From: Planctomycetota bacterium
Lineage (GTDB): Bacteria > Planctomycetota > J058 > JAJDCP01
Direction: 5' to 3'
DNA length: 64,000 nucleotides
Assembly (NCBI GenBank): GCA_029260765.1
Contig: JAJDCP010000077.1
Location: 1 to 64,000 of the forward strand
Shown: in pieces, positions 27,757-36,744 of the stretch
Position numbering within the stretch: the stretch's first letter is position 1
Layout: the number at the start of each line of letters is the position of its first letter
Notes under the pieces: model-generated
What the model was told of the DNA's origin: nothing
Database searches by the model: none
Seen by the model: the letters and a program-made list of their open reading frames with translations, nothing else
Program-made: the position numbers and the translations under genes

Positions 27757-30700
27757 CTAGTTCGGCCCCAGCAACACGCGCTCGACCTCTGGCCACTGCT
27801 CGCTCGCCATGAACGCGCTCCATTCCTCGCCGTCAAAGCCGAACTGCTCGGGCACGGCGCCCGCGACCAGGGCCGCGATCGCGGCTTCGGCGACCGCTGA
27901 AGCCAGCTCCTCCGCTGGGGGCAGCCTCCGGCTTCCGGCCTCATCCGCCAATGCGAGGCTGTAGATGAAGGCGAGCCCGCGGGCGATCTCCGCACGGGCG
28001 GCGGCACTTTGTGCCAGCTCCGCAGCTGCCTGCAGGTCGCGCAGCGTGGCCAGCGCATCATCGTACTCTGCATAGAGCAAGCTAGCGCGCAGCAGCCTCG
28101 CGACGATGTTGGACGGTGCGAGATCGAGCACCCGATCGAGGTCTGCGAGACCTGCTTCGACCATTCCCCGATCCAGCCGCAAGTTCGCCCGCAACAGCAG
28201 CGGTTGGACGAAGGACGCATCGAGTGCGACCGCCCGGCCCGCAGCCAGGATGGCCTCGTCGGGCATGCCATTGCTCCGGTACATCTGGGCGAGCCCGTAG
28301 TGAGCCTGGGCGAGCATGGGGTCGATCTCGAGCGCGCGCAGGTAGCCGGCGAACGCGGCCTCCGCCGCGCCGCGCTGCAGGAGCAGCCCTGCGCGGTTGC
28401 TGTGGGCGATGGCGAGCTCCGGCGCGAGGGCGATGGCCCGGTCGAGGTCCGCCAGAGCCTGCTCCTCGTCTCCCGCCGCCAGCAGCAGCAGGGCGCGGGC
28501 TCGGTAGCACTCGCCATGATCCGGGGCGATCTCGAGCGCACGTGCACAGGTCTCCAACGCGCGCGGGAGCTGGCCGTCGGCCTGTTGGAGCCTGGTCTGG
28601 ATCAGCAGGTGCGGCACGGTCCAGCCGGCCAGCTCCACGGCCCGGTCGAGGGCGACCTGGGCCCGCTCAGGGTCCCCTTGCCGCAGCAGCGTGTGGGCAA
28701 GTTCGGTCCATGCCTGGGCCAGGCTTCCGTCACTCAGCACTGCCCAGCTCAGATCTGCCACCGCGGCCTGCAGCCAGCCTCGGTGCTGGTACATCCCGGC
28801 GCGTTCGACGAAGATCTCGGCGTAGATGGGATCGAGGCTGGTCGCGCGTCGGTAGTCGCGCAAGGCCTTCTCCCGGTTCCCCAGCGCCCGATGCGCGTTG
28901 CCCCGCCGCAGCAGGGCCGTCACAGCCTTCGGATCGATGCTGCAGGCGCGGTCGAAGTCGAGCAACGCCTCCTGGGGGCGCCCGCCCTGCAGTTGTGCCC
29001 AGCCCCGCGTCTCGAGCAGCACTGCATCGTCCGGAGCGATGCGCAGGGCAACCTCGAGGGTCTCCAGAGCGGCGTCGACCCGGCCTTCCGCGAGGCAGCT
29101 GGCCGCCGCCAATTGCAGCGCGGTCGGATTGTCCGGCGCGATCGCCAGGGCCGCGGCGACGTCGGCTTGAGCCAGCCGCGGCCGGTCGGTGGTCAGGTGG
29201 AGCATGGCACGCAGGGTGAGATCGTCGACGCTGGCCTCGTCCCACGGGATGCTGGCCGCCGGAATCCGCGCCAGCGCCGGTGCCACTGCCTGCCACACCG
29301 AGCTGGTCGGCCCGAAGCGTACCAGCACGTGGTCGATCAGGGCGCGGAAAGCCTCGCCGTTGCGCAGACTGGCCAGAGCATCCGCGCAGCTCTGCAACAG
29401 ACGCCTGTCCTCGACCCGCTCGAGGAAGCCCCGCAGGGGCCCGAGGCTGGCCCGCGGCATGCGCATCACCCCGAAAGCGCGCAGCAGCACCGAGAGCTCG
29501 AGCCGCTCGCCGAGGCTCCATTGGGCTTCGTCGCCGCCAGCACGGGCGTTGTAGACAGCGAGCCGCTCGCCGAGGAAATTCGCGAAGGGCTCGCTGCGGT
29601 GACTTCCCAGCCAACTGGCGTGGAACTCGATCGGCTCACGCTGCAAGCGGTTCTCGACGAATGGCGGCATGTCCCTCAGTGCGTCGAGGGTCTCGGCCGC
29701 GAGCGCCGTGCGTGCCTTGAAGAAGTCGTCGCGCGCCTGTTCGATATCTGCCAACCACTCGGCTCGTCGGGCCCCTTCAGGCGTATCGGCGGCGATCACC
29801 TGCGCCATGTCGAAGGAGTGCAGCGCCACGGCGAGCTCGAGCGCCTGCCGGCGGTGGCGGAACAGCGCCTCGGCGCGCGCGTGCCGTTGTTCCTGGGGCA
29901 CAGCAGGGGTCTCGACGCCAGGCAGGGACAGCGACGCGACCTGCAGCCAGTCCTCCTCGGCAGCGGCGTAGTCGAGAAGCCGCGTCAGTGAGGCGACGTG
30001 GGCCTGCCGCGCGGCTTCCCCCAGTCCGCTCTCGAGCTCGGTCCCCAGGTCCCGCAGCTCGGTGATGGAGGCCTCGATGGCGGGCAGGTCCACGTGCTGG
30101 CGCGCGCTGTCGACAACCGCCTGCAGCTGTGCCAGCTCGGCCTGGCGCGCGCGCTGCTCCTCGAGCCGGGCGGCGCGGCGCGTGCCGAGCCCGTACAGCA
30201 CTGCCGCGACCGCCACAAGCGCGGCCAGAGCCGCCCCAAGCACCAAGGCCCGCCGGGTTCTGCGTTCGCGGGCGCGAGCGGCGTGGGCCCCGGCGAGCCG
30301 GGCGCCAAGCTCTGCGCAGGTCTTCGCCTGGTCAGGGTGCGCGCGCAGCGCTTCGAGCTGCGCCTGCGCCAACGCCAGGTCGCCTCGCGCCAGCGCCGCG
30401 TCCGCGTACAGTTCCCGCGCTTCCTGCTCTCCCCTGAGCGCGACCGGGTTCTCGGCCCAGAGCCGGCGGGCTTGCGAGAAGCCCGCCACGACCTCAGCCA
30501 GGGACGGGTACAGCTGGCTCGCTTGCATCTCCGCCTTGCCTGCCAGAAGGCGGCAGGCGTCGAGGCCAACGCAGGTGGCTTCGGCAATGTTCAGACTCTC
30601 GCGGTGTCGCAGGTAGTCGCGGATCGCTTCCGCAAGTTCCTCTACACTAGGGAAGCGCGCCTCCTGCTCGGCGGCCAGGGCTCGCCGGCAGGTTTGCACC

Positions 30701-31545
30701 AGGCTCTTTGGAAGCCCATCGGGAAACGGCTTCAGCCGTCCCTCGATGGCCTCGGTCAGGACATCGAAGAAGCGCCGCCCGGAGTGGGGCGGACGTCCGC
30801 ACAGAATGCGGTACAGAACGCCCCCCAGCAGGTAGACGTCGGTCGTCGGTCCGATGCGGAAGCCCTCGCCGAGCGCTTGCTCGGGAGCGATGTAGCCGGG
30901 CGTCCCGCAGCCATCGACGATGCTGCTGCGATGCCGCAGTCCGTCATCCATCTGCTCAGAGAAGCTGACCGCTAGCCCCCAATCGGCCACGACCACCTCG
31001 CCGAAAGCTCCGACCAGGACGTTGCTGGGCTTGAGGTCGTTGTGGACGATCGAGCGGCTGTGGGCGAAGGCGACCGCGTTGCAGACCTGCAACAGGATCT
31101 CGAGTTGATAGACCAGGTCGCCGCCCCGCTCGCCATCGAGCAACTGCTGCCAGGTCCTCCCCTCGACCAGCTTCATCGCTAAGAAGATCGCGCCGGAGTC
31201 TTGTTGGCCCAGGTCGTGCACCGGCACGATGTTCGGATGCTCGAGGAAGCCGGTCACGCGCGCCTCGGCTATGAAGTTGCGGCGCGCATCCGGCGCGTTT
31301 GCATGGGACTCGAGTGTCTTCAGCGCGACGTCGCGTCCCAGGCTCTCCTGGCGGGCCCTCAGCACCACGCCCATCCCGCCCCGTCCCAGTGTCGCTCGGG
31401 GCGTGAAGCGTGCCGAGGACAACGTCGGCTGCAGCCCGTCGTCGGCGTCTGGCGGCCGGTAGCTGACCAGTGTGGGCAGCTCATCGAGGTGCACCTCGGC
31501 CTGCAGCGTCTTTTCCCAGCAACTCTCCAACCGCTCGCGATCCAC
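27757..31545 (-). CDS. Ser/Thr protein kinase with transmembrane helix and long TPR array
   Basis: The protein has 1,262 residues. The kinase domain (about 45-320) has GRGGMG, HNDLKPSN (Asn for the usual Arg, catalytic Asp kept) and DWG in place of DFG; both variants occur in active bacterial kinases. A transmembrane helix (about 432-455) follows, then a coiled region and about ten TPR motifs (about 775-1180) ending in an acidic tail. The TPR part is predicted outside the cytoplasm and may bind partner proteins. I chose GTG 31545 because GGGAGG lies upstream; the open frame continues 60 codons further without homology. It is convergent with the sigma-54/FHA-like activator, which makes it a candidate source of the phospho-Thr that the activator would read. 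Confidence 0.88.
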   Translation of the reverse strand: MDRERLESCWEKTLQAEVHLDELPTLVSYRPPDADDGLQPTLSSARFTPRATLGRGGMGVVLRARQESLGRDVALKTLESHANAPDARRNFIAEARVTGFLEHPNIVPVHDLGQQDSGAIFLAMKLVEGRTWQQLLDGERGGDLVYQLEILLQVCNAVAFAHSRSIVHNDLKPSNVLVGAFGEVVVADWGLAVSFSEQMDDGLRHRSSIVDGCGTPGYIAPEQALGEGFRIGPTTDVYLLGGVLYRILCGRPPHSGRRFFDVLTEAIEGRLKPFPDGLPKSLVQTCRRALAAEQEARFPSVEELAEAIRDYLRHRESLNIAEATCVGLDACRLLAGKAEMQASQLYPSLAEVVAGFSQARRLWAENPVALRGEQEARELYADAALARGDLALAQAQLEALRAHPDQAKTCAELGARLAGAHAARARERRTRRALVLGAALAALVAVAAVLYGLGTRRAARLEEQRARQAELAQLQAVVDSARQHVDLPAIEASITELRDLGTELESGLGEAARQAHVASLTRLLDYAAAEEDWLQVASLSLPGVETPAVPQEQRHARAEALFRHRRQALELAVALHSFDMAQVIAADTPEGARRAEWLADIEQARDDFFKARTALAAETLDALRDMPPFVENRLQREPIEFHASWLGSHRSEPFANFLGERLAVYNARAGGDEAQWSLGERLELSVLLRAFGVMRMPRASLGPLRGFLERVEDRRLLQSCADALASLRNGEAFRALIDHVLVRFGPTSSVWQAVAPALARIPAASIPWDEASVDDLTLRAMLHLTTDRPRLAQADVAAALAIAPDNPTALQLAAASCLAEGRVDAALETLEVALRIAPDDAVLLETRGWAQLQGGRPQEALLDFDRACSIDPKAVTALLRRGNAHRALGNREKALRDYRRATSLDPIYAEIFVERAGMYQHRGWLQAAVADLSWAVLSDGSLAQAWTELAHTLLRQGDPERAQVALDRAVELAGWTVPHLLIQTRLQQADGQLPRALETCARALEIAPDHGECYRARALLLLAAGDEEQALADLDRAIALAPELAIAHSNRAGLLLQRGAAEAAFAGYLRALEIDPMLAQAHYGLAQMYRSNGMPDEAILAAGRAVALDASFVQPLLLRANLRLDRGMVEAGLADLDRVLDLAPSNIVARLLRASLLYAEYDDALATLRDLQAAAELAQSAAARAEIARGLAFIYSLALADEAGSRRLPPAEELASAVAEAAIAALVAGAVPEQFGFDGEEWSAFMASEQWPEVERVLLGPN

Positions 31546-31946
31546 AGGCCCCTCCCGGAGTGCGGCCACGAAAACAGCAACTCCGCGCTCATGTCTGGAG
31601 CAGTATGTGATTCCGGAGCTGGCAGAGCAACTCTGCAGCTGAGTCTGGCAGGGGAGAGCGAGCTCGGAGCGACCACGGAGCCGTCCGTGTGGCTGGGGTG
31701 GTGACCGTTTAGCGATCCAGACCACGCAAGGAGAGATTGAGCTGGACTTGCTCCTGGACCTGGGCCACCTCTTCGTTGAGGCGGTCGAGGACCTCGTTGC
31801 AATGCTCGCGCGTGTTCAAAATGGTGGTCTGGTATGTTCAGGATCGTTGATGTCCCCTCGCACGCTCTTGCTGCCGGGGACAACACCCACGGGCCGCGCC
31901 GGCTCTGTTAGAATCATCTCCGTCCCCAACAGTCCGAGAGCAGACG
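31546..31946. other. 400-bp divergent intergenic region
   Basis: No clear gene. A 36-codon minus-strand frame with TTG start (31709-31819) encodes a helical Glu/Gln-rich peptide (EVLDRLNEEVAQVQEQVQL) that looks coding but has no ribosome binding site; it may be the 3' remnant of a gene. TTAGAAT near 31909 could be a -10 box for the methyltransferase gene, though no good -35 was found. Confidence 0.4.
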
Positions 31947-32726
31947 ATGACCGCGTCCCCCGCTCGTTACGACAGCATCGGTCACGGCTATAGCCGGTTT
32001 CGTCAGCAGGATCCGCGCTTCGCCGCGCGCATCCACGCCGCGCTTGAAGACCCGGCCACACTCGTCAACGTCGGCGCCGGGGCCGGCTCGTACGAGCCAT
32101 CGGGACCCCACGTCATCGCGATCGAACCGAGCGATGTGATGGCCAGGCAGCGCGGACCGTCCCGTCCGCCAGCCATCCGAGCCACAGCGGGCTGCCTGCC
32201 CTTGCACGACGACAGTGTCGACGCGGCGATGGCCGTGCTGAGCCTGCACCATTGGGATGCGGAGCGCGAGCGCGGAGTCCGAGAGATGCGCAGAGTGGCC
32301 CGCGGGCCGGTCGTGATCTTGACCTACGACCCGGAGGTCAGCGCACAGATGTGGCTGATGGCCGACTACCTGCCGGAAGTCGCTACGCTGGACCGCCGCA
32401 TCTTCCCGCCCCCGCAGACCATCGCCGCCTGGCTGGGCGGGGCCCGGATCGAGACCGTGCCGATTCCCGCCGACACGCCGGACAGAATGCTCGGGGCTTT
32501 CTGGGCCCATCCGGAATGGGTGCTCGACGCGGGCGCACGCAACGCCACCTCGGGCTTCGCCCGGCAGAGCGAGCAAGTAGTGCAGCGGGCGGTGGCGGCC
32601 GTCGCACGCGACCTGGGCAACGGCTCCTGGGAAGCCCGCTACGGCCACCTACGGGGGTTGCCGGCCTTCGATGCCGGCTTGCGTCTGGTCATCGCCTCAG
32701 GGGCTGCTCAAGGTCCCTCGCGTTAA
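31947..32726 (+). CDS. SAM-dependent class I methyltransferase
   Basis: The protein has 259 residues. It has a Rossmann methyltransferase fold: VNVGAGAGSYEP is the SAM-binding motif I, IAIEPS is motif II with its acidic residue, and LPLHDDSVDAAMAVLSLHHW is motif IV. This places it in the Methyltransf_11 group. The C-terminal half (about 130-259) would give substrate specificity and is not recognisable. GAGAG precedes the ATG. It probably methylates a small molecule; no substrate is indicated by the neighbours. Confidence 0.8.
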   Translation: MTASPARYDSIGHGYSRFRQQDPRFAARIHAALEDPATLVNVGAGAGSYEPSGPHVIAIEPSDVMARQRGPSRPPAIRATAGCLPLHDDSVDAAMAVLSLHHWDAERERGVREMRRVARGPVVILTYDPEVSAQMWLMADYLPEVATLDRRIFPPPQTIAAWLGGARIETVPIPADTPDRMLGAFWAHPEWVLDAGARNATSGFARQSEQVVQRAVAAVARDLGNGSWEARYGHLRGLPAFDAGLRLVIASGAAQGPSR

Positions 32727-32849
32727 CTGGTTTGAGCCGGCCTTGCCCGTGCCACCCGTTTGCACTCGATTCAACCGTTCGCTACGATCAACCTTCCGCG
32801 CTGGGATCCCGACCTACAGAGGTTTCCGGCAAGCGCAGGGGGCAGTCAT

Positions 32850-33836
32850 ATGGGATGGATCATCGCCGGGATCGCCGTCGTGGTGATCGTAGGGCTCTTT
32901 GTCTGGCACAGCCGGAAGCTGGAGGCGCGCGATTTCCTGCAGGATAGCGAGGCGTTGGACCTGTTTCGGCGCTCGAAGCTAGATTTCGATGCCCTGCGCG
33001 CGTTTTTCGCGCAGGCTCGCCACACCGCGCAGGAGCGCTACTACTTCTGTGACCTGCTCGCCCGGGAGGTCCCGAAGAAGGTCCTCTCGGAGTGGGCCAA
33101 GGCGCATCCGGACGACGCCAGCGCGTTGCTGCTGTGGGGAAGGTGCTGCATCACCGAGGCCTGGAAGATCCGCGGGACCGGTGTGGGCAGCTCGGTTGGG
33201 GATGAAGCCATCGAGGGCTTCTTCGCTCGCCTGCAGGAGGCTGAAGCGGCCTTGCGCAAGGCGGCGGAGCTGGCCCCGCAGGACCCGACCCCCTGGGCCT
33301 ACCTGCTGATCGTGACGCGCGGGCTGAACGAGGACATGGCCCAGGCAGAGAGCTACGTTCGGGAGGCGCTGCGCCGCGGTTCCACCTTCCTTCCCGCCTA
33401 CCGACAGCTGCTGGTCCGTTACACCGAAAAGTGGGGCGGTAGCCACGACAAGATGTTCGGGCTCGCCCGCGCCGCGAACAAGAAGCATCCTGGCACTGAG
33501 CTGTCGGTGCTGCTCGCCGATGCGCACATCGAGCGGGCCTTGTATCCCGTCCATTTCGAGAACGACCGCGATGCGCTCGATGTGTACCTGCAGCGCGACG
33601 ACGTGCGCGAAGAGGTCGCCCGCGCCTACGATGCATCGCTCGGTGCCAAGGACTTTCAGGAGAACAGGGCGACTCTTTTCTCCCGCCATGCCTTCGCGCT
33701 ATGGTTCTACCTGGTTGACGATAAGAAGCGCCTGCGGCGCGAGCTGTTGAAGATCGGCCCGCGCATCAGCAAGAACACCTGGCAGGTCGTCGGTCCAGGC
33801 ACCCTGGCGAAGGCGAAGGCGCTGGCCGGGGTCTGA
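32850..33836 (+). CDS. Membrane-anchored TPR-like protein
   Basis: The protein has 328 residues. It has an N-terminal signal anchor (MGWIIAGIAVVVIVGLFVWHS) and then a soluble alpha-helical repeat region. Signatures include FFARLQEAEAALRKAAELAPQDPTPWAYLL and KWGGSHDKMFGLARAA. These recall an uncharacterised TPR-like family (DUF4034-like) found in several bacterial phyla. A pre-anchor open frame extends upstream, but ATG 32850 has a GGGGG-rich site in front and begins the anchor. The repeats suggest protein-protein contact. No enzymatic motif was seen. Confidence 0.7.
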   Translation: MGWIIAGIAVVVIVGLFVWHSRKLEARDFLQDSEALDLFRRSKLDFDALRAFFAQARHTAQERYYFCDLLAREVPKKVLSEWAKAHPDDASALLLWGRCCITEAWKIRGTGVGSSVGDEAIEGFFARLQEAEAALRKAAELAPQDPTPWAYLLIVTRGLNEDMAQAESYVREALRRGSTFLPAYRQLLVRYTEKWGGSHDKMFGLARAANKKHPGTELSVLLADAHIERALYPVHFENDRDALDVYLQRDDVREEVARAYDASLGAKDFQENRATLFSRHAFALWFYLVDDKKRLRRELLKIGPRISKNTWQVVGPGTLAKAKALAGV

Positions 33837-34128
33837 GTGGCCCCCGCACCCAACTGTTGCACGGAACGCTGGACCGCAGACCAGCGGCTCTGCGCCGGGG
33901 CCCAGCAGGTCGGGAGCGCCAGGTCGGCGCCGAACCGTGGTGTGCTCGCGGCTTGAGGGATCCTCGGGCGCGGCTGTTCCAGGACAGGAGGTGTGCGGTC
34001 TGTGCGGACAGCGCATGTCCGCCCCAGACAGACACTGCACGGCTGACGACGGACTCCGGGCCGTCGCACGGTTTGGTCCGGGCCTTGCGTAGGAAGGGGG
34101 AAAACCAGGACCAGAAGGAGGATCCCCC
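33837..34128. other. 290-bp intergenic region with a hairpin
   Basis: There is no gene that I can support. GCGGACA (34004-34010) and TGTCCGC (34016-34022) form a 7-bp stem with a 5-base loop and could act as a weak terminator or an operator. Confidence 0.35.
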
Positions 34129-34560
34129 ATGCTTCACGAAACCCAGTCTCCCGACCAAACGTCCGAGTCTCTGGAGTACGAATTCAGCCACGAACAGGAA
34201 GGCACGATCAACAGCCTGGCGATCACGATGAGGCTGGTCGGGCTGATGCTCGTAGTCGTGGGCTCTTTGGGGGTGTTGGGCTCCTTCTTCTCGATTTTCT
34301 TTTCCGCTAGCGTGATCTTCTCGACCGCGCTTCTAGCCATGCTGCTGTGCAGTATGGTTGTCCTGACTATCGGCAGTCTCACGGTCCACGCTTCGCGCAA
34401 CTTCGAGGCGATCGTCTGGAGTTACGGGCGCGACATAACCCACTTGATGCAGGCACTCAAAAAACTCCGAAGCAGCTACCGGATCCAGGCCGTCGTCACT
34501 GCATCTTTGCTCGCGTTGTTTGTGGCTGCGGCGGCCGCCATTCGAGTGTTCCTGCGCTGA
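34129..34560 (+). CDS. Small integral membrane protein of unknown function
   Basis: The protein has 143 residues. An acidic N terminus (about 1-30) precedes two adjacent membrane segments (about 34-85), then a cytoplasmic-type basic helix (HLMQALKKLRSSYRIQ) and a third hydrophobic helix at the C terminus. AGGAGG lies just upstream of the ATG, a strong ribosome binding site. I recognise no family. It may be a helper for the nearby asparaginase/LigB genes, but a 150-bp gap separates them. Confidence 0.65.
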   Translation: MLHETQSPDQTSESLEYEFSHEQEGTINSLAITMRLVGLMLVVVGSLGVLGSFFSIFFSASVIFSTALLAMLLCSMVVLTIGSLTVHASRNFEAIVWSYGRDITHLMQALKKLRSSYRIQAVVTASLLALFVAAAAAIRVFLR

Positions 34561-34711
34561 TCTCTGGAACTTGAGCTGCAGGCGCACGTTACTCGGCCGT
34601 CTCCTTGGGATCCTCCCCGGATGTACCGGGGGCTGCCCGGTCCCTCCCCAACTTGACGGCCAACCCGCTATGGATTACGCTCGCAGCCGGAATTCCAGGG
34701 AATCAAAGCGG

Positions 34712-35842
34712 ATGAGCAAGTCCGAACCTTCGTCGGTCTCCGCGGGCCGGCCCGGCAGTGGTGTCTACCCACGCAGCCCGCTTGGCGAGAGCGAGCCGGG
34801 CATTCCCACCGGACGCGATGTCGAGTGGGAGCCGCTCGTCGACTACCGGCGCCACGGCGTCAGCGAGACCACCATCCACGGCGCGGTGGCCTGGGCCAGT
34901 GGCAGCAAGGTTGTGCACTCTTTCGGCGGCAACGTGCTCTGCTACGGCCGCAGCATGATGAAGCCTTTTAGCATGAAGGTCTTTGTCGACGACCTGGCAG
35001 AATGCAGCTGGACCCAGAAGGCCATCGCCGTCTCGAGCCACAACGGCGACACCGAACATGTGGCCGCGGCGCAGTCCTTGCTGTCGAAGTCCGAGTGGGG
35101 GCTGATGCAGACCCCCCTCGACGTGCCGCTGGTGCAGTTCGGCCGCCAGGTGCGGCGCGCGCGGCGCTGGTTCCATTGCTGCTCGGGCGAGCACGCCGCC
35201 ATCCTGCGCGGCTGCCGTGCGCGTGGTTGGAAACGTGCGGGCTACACACTGCCCCAGCACCCGTTCTTCAGCGCTTTTCTCGAGGTGCTGCGCGGCTACC
35301 TGGGAAGCGACTGGAAGCCCCTGCGGGTCGCCAAAGACGGCTGCTCTTTGCCGACGGTCTCCAATACCGTCTCTGAGCTCGCCATCTTGTTCGCCGGCCT
35401 GGCGGCGCAGCGCGAGAGCGACTGGATCTGGCCGGCGATGGTGCGCCACCCCGATCTGATCGGCGGTTTCAACCGCCTGGACAGCACGATCATCAAGGCC
35501 GGCGCTGGCAAGGTGATCGCCAAGGAAGGTGCCGACGGCCTGCTCGGCATGGCGATCGAGCACCCCGACTACCCCGACGGCCTCGGGGTCGTGGTCAAGA
35601 TCGCTCACGGCTGGAATGCCCAGGCCACCTGGTATATCGCCCGGGCCATCCTCGGAGTGCTCGGCATCGAGCTGCGCAACCCCTATCCGTTGCACCGGCA
35701 GAAGGCCTTCATAGTCCCCGGTGTGGTGCCTCCAGAGCGGCTCGCCGCGCTCGAGCAGGTACCGACCTGGGATGAATGGGATCCCGACCAGGACCGCTGG
35801 TACTACCGGTGGGAAGACCACCAGACGCAAGGAGGCCCGTGA
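34712..35842 (+). CDS. Asparaginase II (Rhizobium-type) family protein
   Basis: The protein has 376 residues and belongs to the asparaginase family typified by Rhizobium etli ReAV. Family blocks are present: GRSMMKP (Ser and Lys of the Ser-x-x-Lys pair), SSHNGDTEHV, CSGEHAAIL, DGCSLPT and AKEGADGLLGMA. In characterised members the third block reads CSGKH, with Cys and Lys as part of a zinc site; here the Lys is Glu. That change may alter metal binding or substrate, so the enzyme might hydrolyse a related amide. I chose ATG 34712; the upstream ATG at 34670 lacks a ribosome binding site. Its stop overlaps the next start (TGATG), showing translational coupling to the dioxygenase gene. Confidence 0.8.
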   Translation: MSKSEPSSVSAGRPGSGVYPRSPLGESEPGIPTGRDVEWEPLVDYRRHGVSETTIHGAVAWASGSKVVHSFGGNVLCYGRSMMKPFSMKVFVDDLAECSWTQKAIAVSSHNGDTEHVAAAQSLLSKSEWGLMQTPLDVPLVQFGRQVRRARRWFHCCSGEHAAILRGCRARGWKRAGYTLPQHPFFSAFLEVLRGYLGSDWKPLRVAKDGCSLPTVSNTVSELAILFAGLAAQRESDWIWPAMVRHPDLIGGFNRLDSTIIKAGAGKVIAKEGADGLLGMAIEHPDYPDGLGVVVKIAHGWNAQATWYIARAILGVLGIELRNPYPLHRQKAFIVPGVVPPERLAALEQVPTWDEWDPDQDRWYYRWEDHQTQGGP

Positions 35843-36744
35843 TGGCTGCGCGCGGGAGCATCGTCGGAGGGGCGCTGGCGCCCCACCCTCCTCACCTGGT
35901 CTACGCCGAGAACCCGCCCCAGAATGAACCGAGGGCCGAGTGTGGCTGGGAGGTGCTGCGCTGGGGCTACGAGCGCTTCCGGCGCGACCTGGCCAAGCAC
36001 TCCATCGACGTGATCGTGGTGCTGTCTGCGCACTGGCAGACCTACATCGGCAACCACTTCCTCGGTGTGCCGCATTTCAAGTCGCTGTCGGTCGATCCGA
36101 TCTTCCCCAACCTGTTCCGCTTCCACTACGACCTGAAAGTCGATGTCCCGCTGGCCGAGAGCATCTGTGAGCGGGCGGCGCAGGCGGGCGTGGTCACGAA
36201 GATGATGCGCAACCCCGACTTCCGGGTCGACTACGGCACCATCGTCTCCTGCCACCTGACCCGCCCCGCGTGGGATCTGCCGATCGTTGCGATCTCCTCG
36301 AACCGCTCGCGCTTCTACTACAACGTCGAGGTGATGCAGGAGCAGATGCTCGCCCTGGGCAGGGCCACCCGCGAAGCGATCGAAGCGTCAGGACGTCGGG
36401 CCTTGTTGCTGGCTAGCAACTCTCTGTCTCACAGGCACTTTACGGTCGAGCCCGAGGTGCCCGAAGACATGAGCCGCGAACACATCTACAACCACAACCA
36501 GTACCTCTGGGACATGCGCATGATCGAGCTGCTGCGTTCAGGGAAGACGCGTGAGGCTGTCGACATCATGCCTGAGTTCGTCGAACAGTCGGTCTCCGAG
36601 GCCGACTCCGGAGCGTTGACCTGGTTGTTGGCCAGCCTCGATTTCCCCAGCCAGCCCGCCGAGCTGTATGCCTACGGCAACGTCATCGGCACCGGCAACG
36701 CAGTGCTGGCCTGGCTGCCCCCCACCCCGGCGGCGGTCTCGTGA
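35842..36744 (+). CDS. LigB-type extradiol dioxygenase, metal-binding subunit
   Basis: The protein has 300 residues, class III (LigB-fold) extradiol dioxygenase, closest in appearance to the catalytic subunit of 2-aminophenol 1,6-dioxygenase. Candidate iron ligands are His15 and His18 in APHPPH, His64 in SAHW, and an acidic residue in the later SEADSGAL segment. Such enzymes open aromatic rings next to hydroxyl or amino groups. It overlaps the asparaginase gene (TGATG) and the partner subunit (GTGA), so the three form one translational unit. The aromatic substrate is unknown, and no ring-hydroxylation or downstream meta-pathway genes are present in the window. Confidence 0.82.
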   Translation: MAARGSIVGGALAPHPPHLVYAENPPQNEPRAECGWEVLRWGYERFRRDLAKHSIDVIVVLSAHWQTYIGNHFLGVPHFKSLSVDPIFPNLFRFHYDLKVDVPLAESICERAAQAGVVTKMMRNPDFRVDYGTIVSCHLTRPAWDLPIVAISSNRSRFYYNVEVMQEQMLALGRATREAIEASGRRALLLASNSLSHRHFTVEPEVPEDMSREHIYNHNQYLWDMRMIELLRSGKTREAVDIMPEFVEQSVSEADSGALTWLLASLDFPSQPAELYAYGNVIGTGNAVLAWLPPTPAAVS

